Made by a program: the position numbers and the translations under genes
The notes under the pieces: model-generated
Seen by the model: only the letters and a program-made list of their open reading frames with translations
Database searches by the model: none
What the model was told of the DNA's origin: nothing
NCBI GenBank assembly: GCA_023475345.1
Contig: JAMCWD010000001.1
Span: 124,001-188,000 of the forward strand
Direction of reading: 5' to 3'
DNA from: Chloroflexota bacterium
GTDB taxonomy: Bacteria > Vulcanimicrobiota > JAMCWD01
DNA: 64,000 bases
In this document: one piece after another, positions 44,069-53,590 of the stretch
Layout: every line of letters begins with the position of its first letter
How positions within the stretch are numbered: position 1 is the first letter of the stretch

Positions 44069-45879
44069 AAAAAGTTATTGTTATTTTATTGGTGCTTTTC
44101 ATCTTCGGATGCTCCCGCCAGGCAGAGCTTCCTCACGACAAGGGCGGCAGGCCGCTTTTGCTCGGCGGACTGAGATTCATAACGGCTGTTTCGGTATCTC
44201 CCGACGGAAAAAGTATAGCTACCGGCTCGGTAGATCGCAGGGTCAGGATATGGGATGCTAAAAGCGGCGGAGTCGTCAGGGTATTGAAAGGGCATACCGA
44301 CGACCTTACAGGCATTGCGTGGTTCCCCGGGGGTAAAAAAATCATTTCGGGAAGCATGGATTCTACTTTAAGGATATGGGATACGGGATCCGGCCGTTGT
44401 ATCGGCGTGCTCACGGGGCACCGTGACGAGGTATTGGCGGTTGGAGTATCTCCTGATGGGAACTTCATTGCGTCGGGATCGCTTGACGGGTCGATAAGAA
44501 TATGGGACGGGCATACAGGAAAATGTCTCAGGGAGCTGCCCGGCAGCGGGGGGCCGATTGAGGCGATCTCTTTCGCCGGGGACGGCAAATATGTTTATTC
44601 CGCGGATCTGGATGGCAATATATATTCATGGAAAACCGGTGATAAAGATCTTGTCCTGCGCGTCCGGGGATCGACCGCCCATTATAATTCGGTCTCTATA
44701 GACGCCGGTAATTCCAGGGCGGTGTTCGGTGCCAAAAACGGCGAGATCATCATGATTGATCTCAATACCGGCAGGGTCATCCATAAAGAAAAGATTGTAC
44801 CTTCCCCGGTAACGGCGCTGGCTTTTATGCCGGGGGGGGAAGCGGCTGCGGGTTTTAAAAACGGCATGATCGTTTTGATAAATCCGGACGGCACTATCAG
44901 GAATAAGATTCAGGCCCATTCAAGAGCGGTTACCGCACTCTCTTCTTTTTCGGACGGCAGGCTCGTGTCCGGCTCGACGGACAGGAAAGCAAGGCTCTGG
45001 AACAGTCAAGGGAAACTTGTCAAAGAGTTGAGGTCTGACAGATCTGACATATATTGCCTCCTTTTCCATAACGGCAAACTTCTTGGAGGAAGAGGCGATG
45101 GGGTTATCCTGGATTGTTCGGAGCCTGAAAATAAAAAAAGTTTTAGAATTACGGGGAAGGAGCCGGTTAATGAAATGTGCGCCGCCGGTAATAATATTGT
45201 CGCAGCCCTCTCTTCAGGCAGCGTTATTCTTTTTTCAGGCGAGAATTCAAAGCCTGAAAATATCATCAAGTTCAACCTGGATGCCGATTGTGTTGCATAT
45301 TCGCCGGACGTGAATGTTCTTGTCGCAGGGAGCGAAGGCGGGGAAGTCTTTCTTTATAAGCCGGCCGGAAAAGAAAAGATCGAGTTTGATGCGCATCCCA
45401 ATACCGTTACCAGAGTGAGGTTTTCGCCTGACGGCCGCCTTCTCTGTACATCTTCATGTGACAATACGGTCCGGGTCTGGGATTTAAAAGATTTGAAATT
45501 GATAAGGATTCTCAAAGGACACGACGATGAGGTCTGGGATATACGTTTTATCGGTAATGAGAAGGTTGTTTCGGCTTCATCCGACCGCACCGTCCGGGTC
45601 TGGGATTTAAGGACGGGGCTGACGCTTAACATTCTGAAGGGACACGAAGACTCGGTTTCCTGCATCGCGTTGTCTCCTGATAAAAAATACATGGCGACCG
45701 CCTCATGGGACGGCATGGTCGGGATATGGGATACCGGGAAATGGCTTTTAGTAAAGCGGTTAAAAGCGGGGGAAGAGCTCCTTTATGTGATTTTTATGCC
45801 GGATGGAAGACTTGCAGCGTGCGGCGTCAACGATTCTGTTTTTATATGGAATGAGAGAGAATGGTCAAAGAAAGATTAA
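44065..45879 (+). CDS. WD40 beta-propeller lipoprotein 2
   Basis: This 604-residue lipoprotein (lipobox IFGC) has canonical WD40 repeats at both ends (RVRIWDAKSG, RIWDTGSGRC, VRVWDLKDLK, VRVWDLRTGL) and weaker ones in the middle, consistent with two seven-bladed propellers. GH...WD spacing is classical in the strong repeats. The GTG start lies in the end of the upstream WD40 gene. The order of strong repeats parallels that of the upstream protein, so the pair arose by tandem duplication. Confidence 0.87.
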   Translation: MKKVIVILLVLFIFGCSRQAELPHDKGGRPLLLGGLRFITAVSVSPDGKSIATGSVDRRVRIWDAKSGGVVRVLKGHTDDLTGIAWFPGGKKIISGSMDSTLRIWDTGSGRCIGVLTGHRDEVLAVGVSPDGNFIASGSLDGSIRIWDGHTGKCLRELPGSGGPIEAISFAGDGKYVYSADLDGNIYSWKTGDKDLVLRVRGSTAHYNSVSIDAGNSRAVFGAKNGEIIMIDLNTGRVIHKEKIVPSPVTALAFMPGGEAAAGFKNGMIVLINPDGTIRNKIQAHSRAVTALSSFSDGRLVSGSTDRKARLWNSQGKLVKELRSDRSDIYCLLFHNGKLLGGRGDGVILDCSEPENKKSFRITGKEPVNEMCAAGNNIVAALSSGSVILFSGENSKPENIIKFNLDADCVAYSPDVNVLVAGSEGGEVFLYKPAGKEKIEFDAHPNTVTRVRFSPDGRLLCTSSCDNTVRVWDLKDLKLIRILKGHDDEVWDIRFIGNEKVVSASSDRTVRVWDLRTGLTLNILKGHEDSVSCIALSPDKKYMATASWDGMVGIWDTGKWLLVKRLKAGEELLYVIFMPDGRLAACGVNDSVFIWNEREWSKKD

Positions 45880-45881
45880 TG

Positions 45882-45910
45882 TTGGAAATCCTCCGGTGAT
45901 ATGCTAAGAT
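45882..45910 (+). promoter_or_regulatory. Extended -10 promoter
   Basis: TTGGAA (45882-45887), 17 bases, TAAGAT (45905-45910) with TGC directly before the -10 box. It begins three bases after the WD40 stop codon and leaves a leader of about 25 bases containing GGGAGAG before the ATG at 45943. Confidence 0.5.
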
Positions 45911-45942
45911 CTTTTGTACGAAGCAATAAGGGAGAGTGTGTG

Positions 45943-48015
45943 ATGAGCAAGCGGGCATTGATCTTGTTCTTAATAATAGGGGTTTTATGCGGTTGTTCAG
46001 GCGGCGCAGGAGATAAAACAAAAGTCAAAACCACGCCTTCTCCGACCCCTACAGAAGTAAGCGGAGGTTTTATCAAAGATACCCTATCCAAATCAGATGT
46101 GGTAAAGCTCCGGAATAAAGTGCTTCGATTAACCGAGGATGCAGGCCTGCGCCTCGATGAAAAAAAGTACAATGAAGCCGAAAAACAGTACAACGAAGTA
46201 TTGAAATTAAATCCTGAATCCCACGACGCCATGCTGGGATTGGGAAGAATATATTTTGAACAAAAAGATTATAAGAAGGCAAAAGAGTGGTATAGTAAGG
46301 CCCTTACACTGAAGCAGGACGTTAAAGTATATGAACTGCTCGGGCAGAACGCCCTTTCCGCCGGAAATAAACAGGAAGCCCTGGAAGCTTTCAAAGGGGC
46401 GGTAAAAGTATATCCCGGCGAGCCAAGGTATTATGTTACCATCGGGGATATATTGTCCGATCAGGGAAAGGAAAAAGAAGCCAGGGATGCTTTCAAAAAG
46501 GCCCTCAAGCTGGCGCCTGGTAATAGCATGGCGCTGGAGGGTCTTGCAAACGTAGGAAAGGTTCACGAGGAACAGAAAGGCACCCCCACGATAAAAAATA
46601 ATCCGTGGCTTTTAAAAGGCTACAAGTTCGTGGATCAGCAGAAATATGCACAGGCGGAAGAGGCGTTCCGCAAGGCGCTCGCAGAGAGACCCAACGATTT
46701 GTTTATCAAAGTAGATATTGGAAATGCTCTGAGGAAACAGAAAAAGCTCGAAGAAGCCAGGAGTTATCTCGAAAAACTGGTCAAAGAATACCCTGATGCT
46801 ACGGCTATGCTGGCATTGGGGGATGTATATTATGATCTGAAGGATTACAGGCAGGCTGAGAACTGGTATGTGAAATCCATGGCAAAGAATCCGAAAAGCA
46901 TAGATGCCCTGCTTGGCCTCGGAGATCTTTACCGTGAAACATACCGTTTTTCAAATGCGGTAAATGCTTTGCAGGATGCTATAAAACTTGCCCCTTCAAG
47001 GGCGGATCTTTATGTGGCTCTCGGCAGGACTTACGATTACTCCAGCAAGATGGATAAAGCCCTGGAAGCTTACAGGGAGGCGTTGAAGCTTGCGCCGGAA
47101 GATATGGACAAGAACGAGCAGGTTTATATCGGGCAGTGTTACGTATATCATCACCTGAAAGATTATCCCAAGGCCGAGTTATATTGTAAGAAAGCCATCG
47201 AGATATACCCGGAAAACGCCGATGCCAATGTTTACCTGGGGAGGCTTTATCTCGAGCAAAGAAAATACAGGGAAGCCAAGGGGCAGTTTGAAAAAGCACT
47301 GAGCTTCAGTCCTAAAGATCCGAATGCAATGCAGGCTATGGCTGCATTTTATATGAACCAGGGAGATTACAAGAGGGCTGAAAAACTCCTGGGCAATGCC
47401 ATAAAAACCAATCCTGACAACGCTCAGTCTTACCTGGACATGGGGGATGTCCTGGTAAAGGACGGCAGTGATGCCGAGGGTTTGAAATATTATGCAAAGG
47501 CCGTGAAACTGAGGCCGATGTGGGATTCGCCTCATCTCAGCATGGCGAATGCTTACCTTGGCGTGGGTGATGCATCGAGCGCATTGAAGGAAGCGGATGA
47601 AGCGGTAAGAGTTAACCCGTATAACGGCTATGCTTATCTTACGAGGGCCCAGGTTTATCAGGAGACGGGGAAAATTGACGAGTGGGAGAAAAATGCAAGA
47701 GAAGCGGTCGGAGTTTTTCCGCAGATGGATGTCGCCCATATAGAATTGGGAGATGTTTTAAGAATAAAGAAGAAATATGACGAAGCCGAAGCCCAGTACC
47801 GCAAGGCATTAGAGTGCTTCCCCGGCAATTTTACGGCGTATTTCGAGCTTGGCAGAATCGAGGTGTTCAGGAATAATCTTCCGAAAGCCCTTTCATATCT
47901 GAAGAAGTCGATAGAGATGAATCCCCGGATGGCGGAGGAGCTTAAAAAAGAAGCCGATTTCAAGGACGTTTTGAAACGCGGGGATTTCAAGAGCTTATTG
48001 CGGTCGGGCAGGTGA
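45943..48015 (+). CDS. Large TPR lipoprotein (about 17 TPRs)
   Basis: This is a 690-residue lipoprotein: signal ending in LCGC, Thr/Pro-rich linker, about 17 TPRs, and cap KEADFKDVLKRGDFKSLL. A linker near residues 205-225 (GTPTIKNNPWLL) separates two TPR blocks. I used the ATG at 45943, with GGGAGAG in front, rather than the upstream in-frame ATG at 45901, because the signal peptide begins at 45943 and the earlier codon lies inside the probable promoter. Confidence 0.87.
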   Translation: MSKRALILFLIIGVLCGCSGGAGDKTKVKTTPSPTPTEVSGGFIKDTLSKSDVVKLRNKVLRLTEDAGLRLDEKKYNEAEKQYNEVLKLNPESHDAMLGLGRIYFEQKDYKKAKEWYSKALTLKQDVKVYELLGQNALSAGNKQEALEAFKGAVKVYPGEPRYYVTIGDILSDQGKEKEARDAFKKALKLAPGNSMALEGLANVGKVHEEQKGTPTIKNNPWLLKGYKFVDQQKYAQAEEAFRKALAERPNDLFIKVDIGNALRKQKKLEEARSYLEKLVKEYPDATAMLALGDVYYDLKDYRQAENWYVKSMAKNPKSIDALLGLGDLYRETYRFSNAVNALQDAIKLAPSRADLYVALGRTYDYSSKMDKALEAYREALKLAPEDMDKNEQVYIGQCYVYHHLKDYPKAELYCKKAIEIYPENADANVYLGRLYLEQRKYREAKGQFEKALSFSPKDPNAMQAMAAFYMNQGDYKRAEKLLGNAIKTNPDNAQSYLDMGDVLVKDGSDAEGLKYYAKAVKLRPMWDSPHLSMANAYLGVGDASSALKEADEAVRVNPYNGYAYLTRAQVYQETGKIDEWEKNAREAVGVFPQMDVAHIELGDVLRIKKKYDEAEAQYRKALECFPGNFTAYFELGRIEVFRNNLPKALSYLKKSIEMNPRMAEELKKEADFKDVLKRGDFKSLLRSGR

Positions 48016-48024
48016 CCGCAATAA

Positions 48025-49365
48025 GTGGAAATGACTGAATTAAAATACCTGAGGGGGATTCTGGCGGTTACTTTTATTTGCTGCCTTATTATGGCGTCAT
48101 GTCATAAAAATGCCTGGAGACCTCCGCCTCCGCAGAATCCTATGACTGAAGGTGACAGCCTTATTCGCCAGGGGAAAAGGGATGAGGCGAAAAAAGCTTA
48201 CCTTGATTTTTGCAGGCTTTCTCCCGATGACGGGCGTCCCCTGGCGGCCCTGGGCAGGATGGCGCTGGAAGAAGAAAATTATGACGAGGCGGCCGGCTAT
48301 CTTGAAAGCGCTTACAGGCTGACGCCTACCGACTTTTCGCTTCTTTCGGATCTGGGCAGGGCATACAACGGGGCCGGGAAGCCGGAAAAAGCGCTCAAGG
48401 ATTTCGACAGGGTCATAGAAAACGAGCCTCTTAATTATTTCGCGCTTTCCGGGAAAGCCCGCTCGCAGGTCATGCTGGGCCTGTATAAAGAAGCCGAAGG
48501 CACGGTGGGATATACCCTGAATACCGTCGGAGAGCGGCCTGAAATCCTTATTTTATCTTCTGATATCAAAGAAAAAAAAGGTGATTTCAAAGGCGCCGAA
48601 GAGGATCTTAAAAAGGCCGTCTCCATGTCTTCCGGCAGCGAAGAAAACAGGAAAGCCCTCGCCGGTTTTTATATCAGGCTGAAGCAATATGATAAGGCAA
48701 GGGATGTGCTGAAAAGCCTGGAAAAGAAAAACGCGGCCGACAGAGACCTCCTGATAATGATGGGGGACATGGAGCTTGAAGCAAAAAAATTCCGGGATTC
48801 GGAAAATGCTTACCTCAAGGCGGCAAGGCTTGAACCGGACGACCCCGACAACTTTATGAACATGGGAAACCTGTACTTTGTTCAGGGCGATTATAAAAAA
48901 GCTCTTGATGAATACAGGAAGGCGTCAAAGCTTGATCCTGAAGCCCCTTACACCTACGGCGGGATAGGGGACTGCTTTATGGAGATGGGTAGGTTTAAGG
49001 AAGCTGAAGCGGCTTATAAAAAAGCGGTTTCCCTCGATAAGAATTCCGAGCAGGATTATGTAAGCCTCGGTGACCTTTATCTCAAGCAGGGCGATTTAAA
49101 AAAAGCCGAAGATCAATACAGGCTGGCGGAAAAGATCCGGCAGACAGGGGAAGTGTTGTATGCGCTTGCAAGGCTGGAGGCACGAAAAGGGGAGGCCAGT
49201 CAGGCCCTGACCTATATTGAGAAAGCGCTGGCTGAAGATCCGGAGCTTAAGGAAAGCGCGGCATGCGAGCCTTATTTTAAGCCGCTTGCAAGCAATGAAA
49301 AATTCAAAAAATTGGTTGGGGCGTGGAGCCCCGGACAAACCCCCGAATTCCGCTTCCCGCGTTAA
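48025..49365 (+). CDS. TPR lipoprotein (about 11 TPRs)
   Basis: This is a 446-residue lipoprotein with lipobox MASC, a Pro-rich segment (RPPPPQNP) right after the cysteine, and about 11 TPRs. The start is GTG 48025 (with CAGGTG upstream) or ATG 48031. The cap ACEPYFKPLASNEKFKKLV is followed by a short Pro/Arg tail. It lies nine bases behind the previous TPR gene. Confidence 0.86.
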   Translation: MEMTELKYLRGILAVTFICCLIMASCHKNAWRPPPPQNPMTEGDSLIRQGKRDEAKKAYLDFCRLSPDDGRPLAALGRMALEEENYDEAAGYLESAYRLTPTDFSLLSDLGRAYNGAGKPEKALKDFDRVIENEPLNYFALSGKARSQVMLGLYKEAEGTVGYTLNTVGERPEILILSSDIKEKKGDFKGAEEDLKKAVSMSSGSEENRKALAGFYIRLKQYDKARDVLKSLEKKNAADRDLLIMMGDMELEAKKFRDSENAYLKAARLEPDDPDNFMNMGNLYFVQGDYKKALDEYRKASKLDPEAPYTYGGIGDCFMEMGRFKEAEAAYKKAVSLDKNSEQDYVSLGDLYLKQGDLKKAEDQYRLAEKIRQTGEVLYALARLEARKGEASQALTYIEKALAEDPELKESAACEPYFKPLASNEKFKKLVGAWSPGQTPEFRFPR

Positions 49366-49395
49366 GCAGAATAAAAATTTTTCGGATGAAGATCG

Positions 49396-50772
49396 ATGAA
49401 AAATAATTGTAAGCATACAGGGTCATGGCTCGCCTCCCCGGCCTTCCGGGCGGGATACCTGCTTATTTTATTATTGTTTATTTCCGGTGCCGGCTGTTCC
49501 ATAAATCAAAGTGTTGTAAAGCCTGAATCGGAAAAAACCCCTGTTGAAAGAACCGATTTTAAAAAAGCAAACCTGGCCCTGGGAGAAAAACTCCTTTCGG
49601 ATGAGAAATACGGGGAAGCGGCCATTGTATTTGAAACGCTCCTGGAAAGCGGCCCGGATAGCGAGGAAGCCTTGCTGGGGCTGGCCGACTGTTATGCAGG
49701 GGAAGAAAAATGGACAAAAGCAGAGGAACTTTATAACAAGCTTCTTTCCATCGACCCTTCGAATACCGAGGCGGCGGCGGGGCTGGGAGACGTATATCTT
49801 GCCGCAGGCCGGTTTCCCGAGGCGGTTAAGGCGTACAGGGAAGCTTTTAAGCTCCAGGAAAAAGGTGGCGAAAAAGTCCTGGAATTCAAAACTTCGGAAG
49901 ACGACAACATCTTGCTTGCCCGCGTCCTTTTGGAAAGGAAGAGATTTGAAGAGGCGCTTTCTTTTTATCGGAAAGCCGGGGAGAATCCCTCTAATAAGGT
50001 TGCCGCTCTGACCGGCACGGCTGACGTGTACCTGATCCGGCGGCTCTATAAACAGGCTGGCGGATTTTACAAAAAAGTTCTGGATGCCGATCCGAAGAAC
50101 ATTGAAGCCCTGGTCGGGATGGGCCAGGTTTCGTTCGAACTCGGCGATTTGAGCGGTTCCGAGGTTTATTATCTTAAAGCGCTGGAAGCTGATCCCGGAA
50201 ACTCGAATGTGCTGAACGGCCTGGGGGAAGTTTATTTTAATAAGAAAGAACTGGTTAAGGCGAAGAAGTATTATCAGGAAGCGTTGAAACATCAGCCGCT
50301 CCATATCGATGCACATATAGGGCTGGGCGACATATTGCTTGCCGGGGGCGACCTGAACGGGGCGGAAAAGGAGTACCGGGCGGCCCTTTCCATATCGCCG
50401 GAGTATGCCGATGCGCTGGATGGCATCGCCAACCTGTATTATAAGATGGGGAGATACGATGAGGCCGAAGAAAATTACAGGGCGTCGCTGGAAGACGACC
50501 CTAGGAACGAGTTCGCACAATTCAGGATCGGCGATATAAGGTTCAGGCAAAAAAAGTACGACGAAGCGGTCGATGAATTTCGTAAGGCGCTTGAGGTCAG
50601 GCCTGACTCGAAAAGATCGCGCGAAGGGCTTGCGCGTTCGCTGATTTTTCTTGCGCGACAGGCAAAGGAAAAAGGCGATGAAGCAAAAGCGGGGAGCCTT
50701 GTTAAAGAAGCTGAAGAAGCATGGCCCGGAATTTTGAAAGAGGATAAGACTCCTGCCGGAGGGCCACGTTGA
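49396..50772 (+). CDS. TPR lipoprotein (about 11 TPRs)
   Basis: This 458-residue lipoprotein has a rather long n-region (first 20 residues) before the hydrophobic core and lipobox GAGC. About 11 TPRs of regular spacing follow, and the C-terminus becomes a charged helix (KEKGDEAKAGSLVKEAEEAWPG) instead of the common cap. The last four bases overlap a TTG start of the next gene. Confidence 0.86.
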   Translation: MKNNCKHTGSWLASPAFRAGYLLILLLFISGAGCSINQSVVKPESEKTPVERTDFKKANLALGEKLLSDEKYGEAAIVFETLLESGPDSEEALLGLADCYAGEEKWTKAEELYNKLLSIDPSNTEAAAGLGDVYLAAGRFPEAVKAYREAFKLQEKGGEKVLEFKTSEDDNILLARVLLERKRFEEALSFYRKAGENPSNKVAALTGTADVYLIRRLYKQAGGFYKKVLDADPKNIEALVGMGQVSFELGDLSGSEVYYLKALEADPGNSNVLNGLGEVYFNKKELVKAKKYYQEALKHQPLHIDAHIGLGDILLAGGDLNGAEKEYRAALSISPEYADALDGIANLYYKMGRYDEAEENYRASLEDDPRNEFAQFRIGDIRFRQKKYDEAVDEFRKALEVRPDSKRSREGLARSLIFLARQAKEKGDEAKAGSLVKEAEEAWPGILKEDKTPAGGPR

Positions 50773-51884
50773 GAAAGATCGCAATTTTTTTGCTGGTTTT
50801 AATTATTTGCTCCGACTGTTCATGTCAGCGGACTTCCGACCCCCGTTATCTTCTGAGCAAAGGGGTGAGCCTTTACGAAAAGGCGGAGGACAGCCAGAAA
50901 GGCGCAGCAAGGGCTCAGATGCTGGAGGAGTCGGAAAATACTCTGAAGCAGGTGGTTGAAAAATCGCCGGGGGATGAGGCTTCTTGCCTGGCCCTGGCAA
51001 GGGTGTTGCTTGCGCGGGGGAAGATCCTCGAAGCGGAGAAACTTTACAGGAAAGTGTACGAGATAAACCCCGGTTCCGCCCTTGCCTGCCTCGGGCTGGG
51101 CGGGATCTTGCAGAACCTCCAGAAACGGGACGAAGCGGTATCCTGGTACGAGCGCGCTTTGAAAATAGATCCGAGGATGGTCGATGCTTACTGCGGCCTG
51201 GGAGACCTGGCTTTTGACACGATGCAGTACGAGCGGGCCATAGGCTTTTACCGTCAGGCCCTGCTTATCGATCCGAAAGCCGAAAACGCGCTTTCGGGCC
51301 TCGGCGATGTTTATGTCGATAAAGGCGATCTCAGGCAAGCTGAGGAGTGCTTCAGGACCATGTTAAAAAACAAACCCTCTCACAACTACGCTCTTCTGGG
51401 GCTGGGGGACGTTCTTGAAAAATCCGGCAGAACGGACGAGGCCGAAAAGCTTTACCTGGAGGCTTATAACGACTCGCCCGGCGATGACGAAGTCCTGTAC
51501 AACATCGCTCATTTTTATTTAAAGCGTGGGCTTTTTGATAAAGCTGAAGAGTTCCTTTTAAAAGCAAGGGCTGTAAATCCTGAATATGAGTGGTCAAACG
51601 GGGCCATGGCCGTAATCCTGATACAACGGGGTAAGCTCGAAGAAGCTGAAAAAGAACTCAAACTGGAGATTGAGAAATTCCCTAAAAATTTCGAAGCTCA
51701 TCTTCTCCTTGCCAGGATTTATGCCAGCCGCGGGCTTGATGACGAAGCAAAAAAGCAGGTATTTATGGCGCTTGGAATCGGCGGCGATGAGGCAAGAGAT
51801 ATCCTGAAGCAGCATCCCCTGCCCGGTAAAGGCGAGCCGGTAAGCTCCCCGCCTGCAGACAGAAAGAAGAGAAGGGGAAGATGA
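50769..51884 (+). CDS. TPR lipoprotein (about 9 TPRs), unusual signal end
   Basis: This is a 371-residue protein with a TTG start (TTGA overlap). The signal region contains three cysteines (C14, C17, C19); alignment with paralogs that end in CQR favours Cys19 as the lipidated residue, although the residues before it (DCS) are atypical for a lipobox. About nine TPRs follow, and a strongly basic tail (PPADRKKRRGR) replaces the cap. It is coupled to both neighbours. Confidence 0.84.
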   Translation: MRKIAIFLLVLIICSDCSCQRTSDPRYLLSKGVSLYEKAEDSQKGAARAQMLEESENTLKQVVEKSPGDEASCLALARVLLARGKILEAEKLYRKVYEINPGSALACLGLGGILQNLQKRDEAVSWYERALKIDPRMVDAYCGLGDLAFDTMQYERAIGFYRQALLIDPKAENALSGLGDVYVDKGDLRQAEECFRTMLKNKPSHNYALLGLGDVLEKSGRTDEAEKLYLEAYNDSPGDDEVLYNIAHFYLKRGLFDKAEEFLLKARAVNPEYEWSNGAMAVILIQRGKLEEAEKELKLEIEKFPKNFEAHLLLARIYASRGLDDEAKKQVFMALGIGGDEARDILKQHPLPGKGEPVSSPPADRKKRRGR

Positions 51885-53539
51885 GACTACATCATTATAT
51901 AGTCGTGTTATCTATTATCCTGCTTCTCACAGGGGTTCTTCAGGGCTGTTCAGGCAAGCCGGAGAAAGGATCAACGCCGGCACAGGCTGTCCCCGTGATA
52001 CAAGGCGAGTCCGCCGCCACCCCGTACCTGTCCGAAGATTTGAGAAAAGAGATGGAGAAGCCCTTGCCAGAGCCGTCATTTTCCTCTGAAGCCTTAAGTG
52101 AGATGTTGAAGCGCGCGTCGGAAAACCAGGGTGATATAGACACATGGAGCAGGCTGGGGGATGTCTTATTTTCAACCGGTCAACTGGGTAAGGCCGCCGA
52201 TGCGTTTTCACACATTTTAGAGATAGATCCCGGAAACGAATCCGCCCACATGAAGCTGATAGACGTTCTGATAGCGCAGCAAAAGTTTGAAGAAGCACAA
52301 GCCCGCCTGAAAAAAGATATGGCGCTGAATCCCACGCCTGCCCTTTTAAGTTCGATGGGCAGGGTGTTTTTGAGAAAAGGCGACTGCCGTAATGCCATGA
52401 AATATTTCGAAAAGGCGCTGAGGATGAAGCCGGGCTATGACAGAGCTCTTCTCGGGATGGGTCACTGTCTTTCGGCGGTAGGCAATAATGTAGAAGCCGA
52501 AAAGCTTTTCAAACAGGTGCTCGAGAAGGAGCCGGATTCTGCAGAAGCCCATTTCGGTCTCGGCAATATTTATTTCGATCTGACGCGGATGAACGAGACG
52601 ATTGATGAGTATAAAAAAGCCATTGAACTGGACCCGTCTCATGAGCCTGCAAAAGTGGGGCTGGGAGATGCGTATCTTGAAGTAGGCGATTATCTTTCAG
52701 CCGCCAGGGAGTATCGTGAGGCCCTGAGGGACCATCCGAATTCTATGGCAGCATTGATCGGCTACGGCGATCTTTGCCTGGAGTTGAGGATGCCCGCCAG
52801 GGCGATTGCGTTATACCGGCGCGCCCAGGAGATTGATCCCGGCTCGAAGTATTCCCAGATCGGCATAGGTGATGTTTACTTGATGGAAGGGAAGAAGATT
52901 GAGGCGGAAGCAGCTTACAGGGAAGCCATCCGCCTGGCTCCGAAGTTTGAAAGGACATACTTCTACCTGGGAAACCTGCTGCTTAACCGCGGGAAAGTTG
53001 ACGAAGCCGAAAAACTTTACAGGAAAGCCCTGGAGTTAAACCCCAGCTTTGAAGACGGGCTTTTCGGCCTGGCCAGGATTCACATGGAACGCGGTGAATT
53101 TCCACAGGCCGGGCAGTGTTTTGAGAAAGCCCTTTCATTTGCGCCAAACGCCGAGGACATCCATGTCGGCTACGGCATTTATTACAGGAGTATCGGGGAT
53201 CCCGGCAATGCAGCCGGGGAATTTGAAAAGGCGCTTGAGATTAACCCTTATTCAGAAGGAGCCCATGTGGGGCTTGGCCTTGTAGCATTGGACAATAACG
53301 ATCCGGACGGAGCTGAGGCCGAATTCAGAAAAGCCCTTTCGCGCTTTCCCGAATACTCGTTTGACGCACATTATAACCTTGCAAGAGTTCTTGCCAGGGA
53401 AGGCCGAGTGAAAGAATCCCTCGAACATCTGAAAAAAGCTGCGGACGGCAATGAGGAATTTTTGATCGAAGCCAGGACTGAACAGGACTTTTCATCGTTG
53501 AGAGATGAGCCCGGCTTCAGAGACCTGATGAGCAGGTAA
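51881..53539 (+). CDS. TPR lipoprotein (about 14 TPRs)
   Basis: This is a 552-residue lipoprotein with lipobox LQGC, a Pro/Glu-rich linker of about 50 residues, about 14 TPRs, and the cap TEQDFSSLRDEPGFRDLM. It is the last of three coupled genes and converges on a leftward TPR gene 38 bases away. Confidence 0.87.
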   Translation: MRLHHYIVVLSIILLLTGVLQGCSGKPEKGSTPAQAVPVIQGESAATPYLSEDLRKEMEKPLPEPSFSSEALSEMLKRASENQGDIDTWSRLGDVLFSTGQLGKAADAFSHILEIDPGNESAHMKLIDVLIAQQKFEEAQARLKKDMALNPTPALLSSMGRVFLRKGDCRNAMKYFEKALRMKPGYDRALLGMGHCLSAVGNNVEAEKLFKQVLEKEPDSAEAHFGLGNIYFDLTRMNETIDEYKKAIELDPSHEPAKVGLGDAYLEVGDYLSAAREYREALRDHPNSMAALIGYGDLCLELRMPARAIALYRRAQEIDPGSKYSQIGIGDVYLMEGKKIEAEAAYREAIRLAPKFERTYFYLGNLLLNRGKVDEAEKLYRKALELNPSFEDGLFGLARIHMERGEFPQAGQCFEKALSFAPNAEDIHVGYGIYYRSIGDPGNAAGEFEKALEINPYSEGAHVGLGLVALDNNDPDGAEAEFRKALSRFPEYSFDAHYNLARVLAREGRVKESLEHLKKAADGNEEFLIEARTEQDFSSLRDEPGFRDLMSR

Positions 53540-53564
53540 ATTATTATTTCAGCTTCAAACGGCG

Positions 53565-53590
53565 GCCTGTATGAGACTTATCTTACAGGC
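53565..53590. repeat. Hairpin at convergent gene ends
   Basis: GCCTGTA (53565-53571) and TACAGGC (53584-53590) pair over seven bases with a 12-base loop that contains the stop codon of the leftward gene. It has no T-run on either side. It could act as a weak bidirectional end or stabilise 3' ends. Confidence 0.35.

Noticed and set aside
45901..45942. Upstream ATG at 45901 for the TPR lipoprotein
   Set aside because: It falls in the extended -10 promoter and would add residues before a complete signal peptide.
49471..50784. A 437-codon minus-strand open frame
   Set aside because: It is the antisense shadow of the TPR lipoprotein at 49396. It has no recognisable domain and arises from repeat codon bias.
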